A stretch of DNA of 64,000 nt from Gordonia westfalica (lineage in GTDB: Bacteria; Actinomycetota; Actinomycetes; Mycobacteriales; Mycobacteriaceae), in NCBI RefSeq assembly GCF_900105725.1, contig NZ_FNLM01000034.1, forward strand, positions 2,976,001-3,040,000. The letters are read 5' to 3'. Shown here piece by piece: positions 35,401 to 43,486 of the stretch. The notes under the pieces were generated by a model. It was not told the DNA's origin and searched no databases. It saw only the letters and a program-made list of their open reading frames with translations. A program made the translations under genes and the position numbers. Within the stretch, counting starts at the first letter, position 1. Each line of letters opens with the position of its first letter.

Positions 35401-36633
35401 ATGTCCGAGCTCGCCGACAATGTCCTCCCGCTCATCCGCACGCGGGCTGATCTTCACCGACGCGGCTCGACCGCGCACGGCAAGCAGATGTCCGTCGCTG
35501 TCGACCGACTGGCGGCCGCCGCCGCCTCCGGCACCGACCCGCGGGACGTGCTGTTGGTGACGCAGAAGGCGATCGCGTCGGCAACGACGCTGATTATGCG
35601 CGCCGACGATTCGAGCGGCTACATGGGAGACGCCATCCGGGGGCTGCTGGCGCTGCATCCGCAGGTCGCCGTCGACGCGAGGCCCACGCCGTCGAAACTG
35701 GTCAAATGGATGGTCGACTTCCAGTTCCACAACGAATGCGACTTCTTCACCATCGACCCGGTCGCCTACGCGCCGGCATTGGGCGAGCGCGGGATCGCCG
35801 CCTACCGGGCCGAGCTCGAGGAAATTCGCGAGGAGCTCGGGCCGCCGGTGATCGATCCCGAGCGACCCTGGGCGGCTGAATTCGGGCGCTCGAGGTTCGC
35901 GCTCGCACATAACGACAGGCGACTGGCCGTACTCGATCGTGACGTCGACAAGATCATCGACACCCACGCGCGCCACCAACCGAACGCCGCATTCCTGCAG
36001 GACACGGCCATCGCGCTGGCCGAGATCGGCGAGATCGACCTGGCCATCGAATACGCGCGCAAAACAAGCGATCTGGGTTCTGGATTCCAATCCCAGGCCG
36101 CCGCGGGGTACCTGTCGGAGCTGATATCCGAACACCGACCCACCGAATTGCTGTCCACCCGACTCGACACCTTCGCCCGCTGGCCATCCTTCGCAACTGC
36201 GACAGACCTGCACGAGGCAGCCGGCGACGAGTGGCCCGACCTCGCCGACGACGTCCTCACCAAACTCGCCGACCGACCGCGCGAGCTGATCCTGTTCCTC
36301 CTGCGAACGCTCGGCAACGTGGAATCCGCTTGGCAGCAAGCCCATTCATCGAAGCTTGGCGACGAGGAGGTCTGGCTGGAGCTGGTCAACGCGTACGAGA
36401 CGATCGATCCGGTCGCCGTGCTCGGTCCGCTGCAGAGCATCGTCGAGAAACGACTGGCGACCGCCCACCCGCACAACTACCGCCAGGCCACCCGGGTACT
36501 CACCCGCATGCGGCGCATCGCCGCAGGCACCACAGCTGCGAACACCGTGAGCGAACTGATCGACCGTCTACGCACGGAGAACCGTAACCGTCCGCGACTG
36601 CAGGCCGAGTTCGACCAGGCGGGATTGAAGTGA
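35401..36633 (+). CDS. Hypothetical helical-repeat protein between two palindromes
   Basis: 410 residues from the ATG at 35401. I do not recognise the family. The sequence is soluble, mostly helical and looks like a TPR/ARM-type solenoid in the second half (AFLQDTAIALAEIGEIDLAIEYARKTSDLG, then LTKLADRPRELILFLLRTLGN). A distinct N-terminal region has VTQKAIASATTLIMRADDSSGYMGDAIRGLL, a pattern like zinc-finger-associated SWIM-type proteins but without Cys. The gene is bracketed by two almost identical 74-bp palindromes, copy 1 upstream and copy 2 15 bp past the stop. Its codon use looks slightly less GC-biased than its neighbours. Confidence 0.65.
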   Translation: MSELADNVLPLIRTRADLHRRGSTAHGKQMSVAVDRLAAAAASGTDPRDVLLVTQKAIASATTLIMRADDSSGYMGDAIRGLLALHPQVAVDARPTPSKLVKWMVDFQFHNECDFFTIDPVAYAPALGERGIAAYRAELEEIREELGPPVIDPERPWAAEFGRSRFALAHNDRRLAVLDRDVDKIIDTHARHQPNAAFLQDTAIALAEIGEIDLAIEYARKTSDLGSGFQSQAAAGYLSELISEHRPTELLSTRLDTFARWPSFATATDLHEAAGDEWPDLADDVLTKLADRPRELILFLLRTLGNVESAWQQAHSSKLGDEEVWLELVNAYETIDPVAVLGPLQSIVEKRLATAHPHNYRQATRVLTRMRRIAAGTTAANTVSELIDRLRTENRNRPRLQAEFDQAGLK

Positions 36634-36648
36634 AATGACATGAACTCA

Positions 36649-36722
36649 CGCAAACCCACCCTTTTTCGGCAAACGCACCCCCTGATCAGGGGGTGCGTTT
36701 GCCGAAAAAGGGTGGGTTTGCG
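36649..36722. repeat. 74-bp palindrome, copy 2 (perfect)
   Basis: Perfectly self-complementary over 74 bp, centred on CCTGATCAGG (36681-36690). It differs from copy 1 at the outermost pair (C-G in place of T-A, a compensatory change) and at two inner positions. It lies between convergent stops: 15 bp after the hypothetical gene and 7 bp before the acyl-CoA synthetase stop. The similarity to copy 1 continues downstream as GAGCGGG(C/T)CAGACC. Confidence 0.93.
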
Positions 36723-36729
36723 GAGCGGG

Positions 36730-38361
36730 TCAGACCGGGGTGCTCTCCTTGGCCGCCTCCGCCTTGGCCCAGCGGTAGTCGGCCTTGCCGGCCGGCGTGC
36801 GCTTGACCTCGTCGACGAAGACCACGGTGCGCGGGACCTTGTAGCGGGCGAGGGTTTCGCGGCAGTGATCCTGGATCGCCTCGAGCGACGGTTCTTCGGC
36901 ACCCTCCGCGAGCGCGATCACCGCGGCGACCCGCTGGCCGTACTTCTCGTCGGGAACCGGGACCACGAGCGCGTCGGCGATCGCCGGATGCGCGTGCAGC
37001 GTGGCCTCGACCTCTTCGGCGTAGACCTTCTCGCCACCGGTGTTGATGCACTGCGAGCCGCGGCCGAGGAAGACGATCGAGCCGTCGGCCTCGACGGTTC
37101 CCATGTCCCCCAGGATCGAGATCCGGGTGCCATCCGGCAGTGTCGGGAAGGTCTTCGCGGTCTTCTCGTCGTCCTTGTAGTAGCCGAGGGGCACGTTGCC
37201 GATGCGCGCGATGTACCCGACGTCGCCCGACCCCGGCTCGATCTTGTTGAGCCGCTCGTCGACGACCATCATGCGATCGGTCGGCGGCACCTTCAGGTTG
37301 CCGTTGTCGTCCATCATGATCTCGCCGTCGTTGCCCGACTCCGACGCACCGAAGTTGTCGCGCAGCACCAGATCCGGCTTCACGGCGAGCATGCGGTCGC
37401 GCACGTGCTGCGACCAGATGGCGCCACCGGAGGTGATGGAGAACATCGACGACAGGTCCACGTCGTCCTTGCGCTTCTCCAGTTCTTCCACGAGCGGCAT
37501 GCCCATGGCGTCACCCACGATGAGGACGATGTTGACCTTCTCCTTCTCGACCTCGGTGACGATGGCCGCCGGGTCGAAGTCGCGCTGGATGACCAGGCGA
37601 CCGCCGAGGGTGAAGAACGTGAACAGCGAGTACGACGCCGCACCGTGCATGAGCGGGGCCGCCAGCAGGAAGGCGATGGACGGGAAATCCTTGACCGCCG
37701 TGCCGATCTCCTCCAGGTCCTTGCGGGGATCACCGTAGGGATTGCCACCGGAGAGCGGCTTGCGGAAGAAGTCGTCGTGCTGCCACATGACCCCCTTGGG
37801 GTAGCCCGTGGTGCCACCGGTGTAGAGCAGGTACAGCTCTTCGCCGTTGCGCGGTTCGAAGTCACGGTTGTCCGGCTTGGACTCCGCGTCGGCGAAGGAC
37901 ACGATCTCCACCGTGCGGCCGTCGGGCAGGTCGGCGGCGGCCGCGGTCAGTTCGTCGAGAACGTCACCGATCACGAACACCGTTCGGACAGTCGGGGTCT
38001 CCGCGAGCAGCGCGGCGACGCTGCGCTGATGTTCGGGGAGTTCGACGACGATCGCACGCGAATCGGAGTTGTCGAAGATGTACTGGAGTTCGGCGTTGGT
38101 GTACCGGTAGTTGATGTTGACCGGCACGGCGCGGACCTTCAGCAGACCGAGCAGGCTGGTGACGTGCTCGACGCTGTTCTTGAGGAACAGGGCCACATTG
38201 TCGAAGGCGCCGATCCCGGCGCCCGCGAACAGGTGTGCCACCTGGTTGGAGAGCCGGTCGAGTTCGCCGTAGCTGATCTGGCGACCCTGGTAGCTGAGCG
38301 CGATCCGCTCGGGCACCGAATCGGCGACCGTCTCGAAGACATCGGCGAGGTTGAACTTCAT
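36730..38361 (-). CDS. Acyl-CoA synthetase (FadD19-like)
   Basis: 543 residues from the ATG at 38361, which has AAGGAG 8 nt upstream; a second ATG at 38418 overlaps the ltp2 stop and is possible. The AMP-binding core is LLYTGGTTGYPKGVM (178-192), then SGGAIWS, GDMGTVEADGSIVFLGRGSQ, and the C-terminal Lys motif RTPAGKADYRWAK. It activates a carboxylic acid to its acyl-CoA through an acyl-AMP. Similarity to FadD19, a C-24 branched or C-5 side-chain steroid CoA ligase, is by recollection, so no symbol is given. It follows the ltp2 operon and probably activates sterol side-chain acids. Confidence 0.88.
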   Translation of the reverse strand: MKFNLADVFETVADSVPERIALSYQGRQISYGELDRLSNQVAHLFAGAGIGAFDNVALFLKNSVEHVTSLLGLLKVRAVPVNINYRYTNAELQYIFDNSDSRAIVVELPEHQRSVAALLAETPTVRTVFVIGDVLDELTAAAADLPDGRTVEIVSFADAESKPDNRDFEPRNGEELYLLYTGGTTGYPKGVMWQHDDFFRKPLSGGNPYGDPRKDLEEIGTAVKDFPSIAFLLAAPLMHGAASYSLFTFFTLGGRLVIQRDFDPAAIVTEVEKEKVNIVLIVGDAMGMPLVEELEKRKDDVDLSSMFSITSGGAIWSQHVRDRMLAVKPDLVLRDNFGASESGNDGEIMMDDNGNLKVPPTDRMMVVDERLNKIEPGSGDVGYIARIGNVPLGYYKDDEKTAKTFPTLPDGTRISILGDMGTVEADGSIVFLGRGSQCINTGGEKVYAEEVEATLHAHPAIADALVVPVPDEKYGQRVAAVIALAEGAEEPSLEAIQDHCRETLARYKVPRTVVFVDEVKRTPAGKADYRWAKAEAAKESTPV

Positions 38362-38414
38362 CGTGCGCGCTCCTTGTTGCGGAAGTAGTCGTGATTCGGT
38401 GCTCGGATCGGCGC

Positions 38415-39587
38415 TCATGCGGTCAGCACCAATCCACTTGTGGGGACTCCGGTTCCGGCGGTGACGACGACCTTCTCGGCACCGTGGACCTGATTGACCG
38501 AGGTGCCCCGGAGCTGGCGGACGGCTTCGGCGATGCCGTTCATGCCGTGGATGTAGGCCTCGCCGAGCTGGCCGCCGTGGGTGTTGAGCGGCAGCCGGCC
38601 ACCCACCTCCAGGGCCCCGGGCTCCCGAACGAGGTCCTTGGCCTCACCGCGTCCGCAGAAGCCCAGCTCTTCGAGCTGGAGCAGCGTGTACGGCGTGAAG
38701 TGGTCGTAGAGGACGGCCATGTCCATGTCCTCGGGACGGAGGCCGGACTGCGACCAGAGCTGGCGTCCGACGAGACCCATCTCGGGCAACGACGCCAGCT
38801 CGTCGCGGTAGTAACTGGTCATGATGTATTGGTCCGCCGCGGAGCCGGCCGCCGCCGCGGAGATCACGGCGGGCCGGTTCGGCAGATCCTTGGCACGCTC
38901 GGCCGACACGATCACCAGTGCGACACCGCCATCGGACTCCTGGCAGCAGTCGAGCAGATGCAACGGCTCGGCGATGTACCGCGAGTTCTGATGATCCTCG
39001 AGAGTGATCGGCTTCTCGTAGAAGAAGGCGTCGGGATTGACCGCGGCGTGTTTGCGGTCGACGACCGCGATCCGGCCGAAATCCGCACTGGTGGCGCCGT
39101 AGTCGTGCATGTATCGCTGGGCGATCATCGCGACGAACGCGGCCGGCGTCGACAAGCCGTGCGGGTAGCTGAACGCGTTCTCGGTGCCCGAGGAGTTCTC
39201 CTGGTTCGCGACCGCCGAATTCACCTGTCCGAAGCGCAGTCCCGATCGTTCGTTGAACGCGCGGTAGGCGACGACGACGTCGGCGACCCCGGTCGCCACC
39301 GCCATCGCGGCCTGCTGCACGGTCGCACACGCGGCACCGCCTCCGTAGTGGATCCGCGAGAAGTAGGTCAGCTCAGGGATTCCGACGGCCCGGGCCACCG
39401 AGATCTCGCTGTTGGTGTCCATGGTGAACGTGACGAGGCCGTCGACGTCGGACGGGGTGAGACCCGCGTCGGCGATCGCCGCCGACACCGCCTCGGCCGC
39501 GAGCCTCAGCTCGCTGCGACCGGAATCCTTGGAGAACTCGGTGGCCCCGATCCCGGCGATCGCCGCCTGTCCGGACAGCCCGCCCAT
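38415..39587 (-). CDS. ltp2: Ltp2, thiolase-like retro-aldolase
   Basis: 390 residues, a thiolase-superfamily lipid-transfer protein without the full thiolase active site. N-terminal segment GQAAIAGIGATEFSKDSGRSE, YGGGAACATVQQAAMAVATG and C-terminal NTHGGQLGEAYIHGMNGI are typical. In M. tuberculosis Ltp2 with ChsH2 performs the retro-aldol cleavage of 17-hydroxy-3-oxo-pregnene-carboxyl-CoA that removes the last three side-chain carbons as propionyl-CoA. Its ATG overlaps the chsH1 stop (ATGA). The order fadE28-fadE29-chsH2-chsH1-ltp2 is conserved. Confidence 0.9.
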   Translation of the reverse strand: MGGLSGQAAIAGIGATEFSKDSGRSELRLAAEAVSAAIADAGLTPSDVDGLVTFTMDTNSEISVARAVGIPELTYFSRIHYGGGAACATVQQAAMAVATGVADVVVAYRAFNERSGLRFGQVNSAVANQENSSGTENAFSYPHGLSTPAAFVAMIAQRYMHDYGATSADFGRIAVVDRKHAAVNPDAFFYEKPITLEDHQNSRYIAEPLHLLDCCQESDGGVALVIVSAERAKDLPNRPAVISAAAAGSAADQYIMTSYYRDELASLPEMGLVGRQLWSQSGLRPEDMDMAVLYDHFTPYTLLQLEELGFCGRGEAKDLVREPGALEVGGRLPLNTHGGQLGEAYIHGMNGIAEAVRQLRGTSVNQVHGAEKVVVTAGTGVPTSGLVLTA

Positions 39588-40030
39588 CAGCGTCCCTCTC
39601 CCTGCGTCGCATCCGAGGCACCCTCACCGACGGTGAGGGTCACGGTCGAGATGACATGTTTGCCCAGTGAATTGGTTCCCGTGACAGCGACCGTCAGCAC
39701 GCCGTCGTCGGCCACCTCGGTGACCTCACCGGTGAAGGTGACCGAATCGTAGGCGTACCACGGCACACCGAGTTTCAGTGCGATCGACCGGATTCGGGCG
39801 GTGGGACCGGCCCAGTCGGTGACGAACCGTTCCACCAGACCGGTGTCGGTCAGGATGTTGACGAAGATGTCCTTCGACCCCTTTGCCTGCGCCAGGTCGC
39901 GGTCGTGGTGCACGTCCTGGAAGTCGCGGGTGGCGACCGCCGTCGCGACGACGAAGGTCGGGGTCGCGTCGATGACCAAGGGCGGCAATGTGGTTCCGAC
40001 GCTGATCGCCGGAGAGGCAACGCTGGTCAC
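39587..40030 (-). CDS. chsH1: ChsH1, MaoC-like hydratase subunit
   Basis: 147 residues starting at GTG 40030, which overlaps the chsH2 stop. A single hot-dog domain with the hydratase pattern FQDVHHDRDLAQAKGSKDIFVN holding Asp and His, then SVTFTGEVTEVADDGVLTVAVTGTN. In M. tuberculosis ChsH1 pairs with the N-terminal MaoC half of ChsH2 as the hydratase of the 2'-propanoate side-chain intermediate. It is slightly longer than the M. tuberculosis protein (about 129 residues) because of the C-terminal EGASDATQGEGR tail. Confidence 0.88.
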   Translation of the reverse strand: MTSVASPAISVGTTLPPLVIDATPTFVVATAVATRDFQDVHHDRDLAQAKGSKDIFVNILTDTGLVERFVTDWAGPTARIRSIALKLGVPWYAYDSVTFTGEVTEVADDGVLTVAVTGTNSLGKHVISTVTLTVGEGASDATQGEGR

Positions 40031-41079
40031 GATTCTCCTTCTCGATTCGCCGGTTCCCACGCGTACAGGGTCCACGCCGGCGTCCCCGCCTCGTCACGCG
40101 CGGGAAAGTCCAGGAAGGTCACCCGCACGGGCATCCCGATCTCGACCTCCTCCGGTGCGACGCCCCGCAGTTCACCCAGCATCCGCACGCCTTCGTCGAG
40201 CTCCACGAGCGCGACGACGAACGGCAGTTGCCGCCCGGGGACCTTCGGCGCCCGGTGGACCACATAGCTGTAGACGGTCCCGGCGCCCGACGCCACGATG
40301 TAATCGGTGACCGGCACCGACCCGTCGGCCTCACGCGGCTTCCAGGTCGCCGGCACCGGCGGATGGCGCAGAGCGCCCTCACCGTCTCGCTGGATGCGCA
40401 GTTCATGTGCGGCCACACCCTCCCAGAAGAAGGCCGTGTCACGCGAGACGCTCGGCTTGAGCAGCTTCGCCGGGTCGAGATCATCAGGTGCCGACGAAAC
40501 CGGTTCGGGTGCAGAGTTCTTTGCGGCCGGACGGAACTTCAGGATGCGGAAACGCATCTCGGCGACGACCTCGGCTGCACCGTTCTCGTCGGGCACCGAC
40601 CACACATTGCGGGTGGTGAAGAACCAGCCCTCGCCGAGTGCGGTGTTCTTGGGTCCGACGACCTCGACGAGTTCGGCCGACAGCGACACCTCTTCCCCCG
40701 GTCGGGTGTAGCGGTGGTACACGGTGTCGCAGTTGGTCGCGACGACCGAGGTGAAGCCCGCGTCGTCGAAGAGTTGCGTCGCGCGCCCGAGCGGGTCGTC
40801 GGCCGTGCGGGTTCCGTTGAGCCCGCGCATCGTCCACACCTGGGCCATGGCCGGCGGCGCCACGACGCCCGGATGCCCGGCGGCACGCGCCGCGGCGTCG
40901 TCGACGTAGATGGGGTTCTCATCGCCCATCGCCTCGACCCAGTTGTTGATCATCGGCTGGTTGATGGGATCGCGCCCGCGCACCGGGGCACTCGCTCCGT
41001 CGTCCATGATCGCCTGCGCCGCAGCGCGAATGGCCTCGTCTGCATCCAACCCTTCGGGGGTCAGCTCCGGTGCGCTCAT
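40027..41079 (-). CDS. chsH2: ChsH2, MaoC plus DUF35 (OB-fold) protein
   Basis: 350 residues. The N-terminal MaoC hot-dog domain (about 25-190) has NWVEAMGDENPIYVDDAAARAAGHPGVVAPPAMAQVW. The C-terminal DUF35 part (about 225-345) has HELRIQRDGEGALRHPPVPATW followed by an OB-fold (VTDYIVASGAGTVYSYVVHRAP, VGMPVRVTFLDFP). The DUF35 Zn-ribbon cysteines that usually occur as RCxxCGxLRHPPxPxCPxC are absent. In the family the OB-fold part recruits Ltp2. The ATG at 41079 overlaps the fadE29 stop. Confidence 0.9.
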   Translation of the reverse strand: MSAPELTPEGLDADEAIRAAAQAIMDDGASAPVRGRDPINQPMINNWVEAMGDENPIYVDDAAARAAGHPGVVAPPAMAQVWTMRGLNGTRTADDPLGRATQLFDDAGFTSVVATNCDTVYHRYTRPGEEVSLSAELVEVVGPKNTALGEGWFFTTRNVWSVPDENGAAEVVAEMRFRILKFRPAAKNSAPEPVSSAPDDLDPAKLLKPSVSRDTAFFWEGVAAHELRIQRDGEGALRHPPVPATWKPREADGSVPVTDYIVASGAGTVYSYVVHRAPKVPGRQLPFVVALVELDEGVRMLGELRGVAPEEVEIGMPVRVTFLDFPARDEAGTPAWTLYAWEPANREGES

Positions 41080-42239
41080 CGCTTGGCCCGCGGGAGTCCG
41101 AGCCCGGCCGTGGCGATCATGTCGCGCATGACCTCGTTGACACCGCCGCCGAAGGTGATGACCACATGACGCTTCTGCTGCACGTCGAGCCAGTCGACGA
41201 GGGCAGCGGTCTCGGGGTCGGTGAAATCGCCGTAGCGTCCGATGATCTCGTTGGCCATGCGGCACACCGCCTGGATGCGCTCGGTGGAGAACACCTTGGT
41301 CGCCGCGGCATCGGCCATCGAGATCGCCTCACCGGTGGAGGCCACCTGCCAGTTGAGCAGTTCGTTGATCCGGCCGTAGGCGTCGATGGTCGCCAGTGCC
41401 CGACGCACGTCGGGATGCTTGGCGATGACGGTGCCGTCGGGTCCCGGACGCTGCGCCCAGGCGCACAGCCGCGCCGCCAGGCCGTCGATGCGTCCGGCCG
41501 GTCCGAGCATGACCCGCTCGTGGTTGAGCTGGGTGGTGATCAGCTTCCAACCGCCGCCCTCCTCACCCACGCGCATCGAGACCGGGACCTTCACGTCCTG
41601 GTAGTAGGTGGCGTTCACGTGATGGGCACCGTCGGCGGTGATGATCGGCGTCCAGCTGAATCCGGGATCCTTGGTGTCCACGATGAGAATCGAGATGCCC
41701 TTGTGCTTCGGCGCATCCTTGTCGGTCCGCACGGCCAGCCAGATGTAGTCGGCGTCGTGGCCACCGGTGGTGAAGATCTTCTGGCCGTTGACGACATAGT
41801 GGTCGCCGTCGAGCACGGCCGTCGTGGACAGCGACGCCAGGTCGGTACCGGCCTCGGGTTCGGTGTAACCGATGGCGAAATGCACGTCGCCGGCGAGGAT
41901 CGCGGGCAGGAACTTGCGCTTCTGCTCCTCGGTGCCGTGGACCTGGAGGGTCGGACCGACCGTCTGGAGCGTGACCGACGGCAGCGGGACATCGGCGCGG
42001 ACGGCCTCGTTGGTGAAGATCTGCTGTTCGATCTCACCAAATCCCTTGCCGCCGAACTCCTTCGGCCAGCCCACACCGAGGCGGCCGTCGTCGCCCATGC
42101 GCTTGATGACCTTGCGGTACGTCGGTCCGTGCCGCTCGGTCAGCATGATCTCCGCTTCTTCCGGAGTCACGAGGTCGGCGAAGTATGCCCGGAGTTCTTC
42201 GCGCAGCGCGCGCTGTTCGGGCGTCAGATCGATGAACAT
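41076..42239 (-). CDS. fadE29: FadE29/ChsE2, acyl-CoA dehydrogenase subunit
   Basis: 387 residues, the exact length of M. tuberculosis FadE29. It has N-terminal LTPEQRALREELRAYFADLVTPEE, GYTEPEAGTDLASLSTTA, GQKIFTTGGHDADYIWLAVRTD and the C-terminal GGGVNEVMRDMIATAGLGLPR. It pairs with FadE28 in a heterotetramer that oxidises the 2'-propanoate CoA side chain. The C-terminal GGVNEV segment replaces the usual GTNEI. The start ATG is 5 bp after the fadE28 stop. Confidence 0.9.
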   Translation of the reverse strand: MFIDLTPEQRALREELRAYFADLVTPEEAEIMLTERHGPTYRKVIKRMGDDGRLGVGWPKEFGGKGFGEIEQQIFTNEAVRADVPLPSVTLQTVGPTLQVHGTEEQKRKFLPAILAGDVHFAIGYTEPEAGTDLASLSTTAVLDGDHYVVNGQKIFTTGGHDADYIWLAVRTDKDAPKHKGISILIVDTKDPGFSWTPIITADGAHHVNATYYQDVKVPVSMRVGEEGGGWKLITTQLNHERVMLGPAGRIDGLAARLCAWAQRPGPDGTVIAKHPDVRRALATIDAYGRINELLNWQVASTGEAISMADAAATKVFSTERIQAVCRMANEIIGRYGDFTDPETAALVDWLDVQQKRHVVITFGGGVNEVMRDMIATAGLGLPRAKR

Positions 42240-42244
42240 CGTGC

Positions 42245-43369
42245 TCACCCCTGTGCTCGGTCGGCCGGGGCTGCGCCCTCGGTGATGTCGGCGAGTTCGT
42301 CCAGTCGCACGGCGGCACCACCCACGAGGCGGGCGAGATCCTTGGCGATGGAGAAGTACCGGTGCAACGGATAGGTGATGTCCACGCCGATGCCGCCGTG
42401 CAGGTGCGTCATCGTCCGCAGGGTCGGCGGGATCTCCTCCGCCAGCCAGTAGGCGGCGACGCCGAGATCGGTCGCCGCGTCGAGGCCTTCGGAGAGCCGC
42501 CAGGCCGCGGCGGTGGTCGACAGGTCCATCGACCGTCCGACCACGTAGATGTCGGCGAGCTGCTGACCGACGGCCTGGAACAGCGCGATGGGCTTGCCGA
42601 ACTGCTCGCGGGTCGAGACGTGGTCGGCGGTGAGCCGGGTCGCGCCGGCGACGAGTCCGTCGGCGTAGGCGCACAGTGCCAGCCGGTACCGGTCACGCAG
42701 GACGGAGAGCTCGCGGCTGATGACGTCGGCGTCGTCGACGGGGACGTCGTCGAAGGTCACGGTGTACTCGCCCCAGCCACTCGACGCCGGGGTACGTGTG
42801 AGCGTGACGCCGTCGGCCGTCGGCGAGACGGCCACGACGCCGGCATCGGATGTGACGAGCAGGACCGAGGCACCCTCGGCGTGCAGGACCCCGACCTTCG
42901 TGCCGTTGAGGCGTCCGCCGCGGACACCGGTCTGCGGGGTCGGCGTCAGGTTGTCGCCGTGTTCGCCGATCGCGATGGCGGCCCAGCGGCCACCCGTCAG
43001 GGCCTCACCCCACCGGGACCACACGTCCGCATCCGACCCGGAGACCTCGGCGAAGACGAGCGCTGCGGTGAGGGTTCCCAGTGCAGGGGTCACCGCGGCG
43101 GCGCGCCCCATACGACGGAACAGCGGGAGGAGTCCCGCCTCGTCGATCTCGTCACCGTCGTGGTCGGCCGGCAACGGCAGCGCGAGGAGCCCGGCGTCGA
43201 CGAGTGCCTGCCAGGTCTCGGCGTCGAAGCCGCCGACCTGATCGCCTGCACCCGAGTCACCGGAATCCCGCCTCCCGAAGGTCGACTCCCAGTCGGGTTG
43301 CCGTCGTGCGAACACGTCCTCCGCGACGTCGCGAACCGCGACCGCCGTGCCGTCCAGGGCAAAGTCCAC
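42245..43369 (-). CDS. fadE28: FadE28/ChsE1, acyl-CoA dehydrogenase subunit
   Basis: 374 residues beginning at GTG 43369. Compared with FadE29 it has a reduced N-terminal domain and an extra acidic stretch (GGRDSGDSGAGDQVGG region); the C-terminal domain is standard (VSTREQFGKPIALFQAVGQQLAD, HLHGGIGVDITYPLHRYFS). It is the first gene of the side-chain operon and lies 30 bp downstream of a perfect KstR palindrome. cyp125, often upstream of this gene in other species, is absent here. Confidence 0.88.
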   Translation of the reverse strand: MDFALDGTAVAVRDVAEDVFARRQPDWESTFGRRDSGDSGAGDQVGGFDAETWQALVDAGLLALPLPADHDGDEIDEAGLLPLFRRMGRAAAVTPALGTLTAALVFAEVSGSDADVWSRWGEALTGGRWAAIAIGEHGDNLTPTPQTGVRGGRLNGTKVGVLHAEGASVLLVTSDAGVVAVSPTADGVTLTRTPASSGWGEYTVTFDDVPVDDADVISRELSVLRDRYRLALCAYADGLVAGATRLTADHVSTREQFGKPIALFQAVGQQLADIYVVGRSMDLSTTAAAWRLSEGLDAATDLGVAAYWLAEEIPPTLRTMTHLHGGIGVDITYPLHRYFSIAKDLARLVGGAAVRLDELADITEGAAPADRAQG

Positions 43370-43399
43370 CCGCGTCTCCTCACCATGCGCGAACTACAG

Positions 43400-43419
43400 A
43401 ACTAGAACTTGTTCTAGTT
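43400..43419. promoter_or_regulatory. KstR-type operator of the side-chain operon
   Basis: AACTAGAACTTGTTCTAGTT is a perfect 20-bp palindrome whose core TAGAACTTGTTCTA is the full KstR consensus. It lies 30 bp before the fadE28 start in the 117-bp gap behind the fadE34 stop. This is the most symmetric operator in the window. Confidence 0.88.
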
Positions 43420-43486
43420 GTATCAGAGTCGGTGCATCCGGGGTAGAGATCGGGTTTAATCTGCGGTTTCGCGCGGAAGAGGCCGG

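Noticed and set aside
35091..36722. Insertion sequence with terminal inverted repeats around the hypothetical gene
   Set aside because: The flanking elements are self-palindromes rather than paired end repeats, and the gene is not transposase-like.
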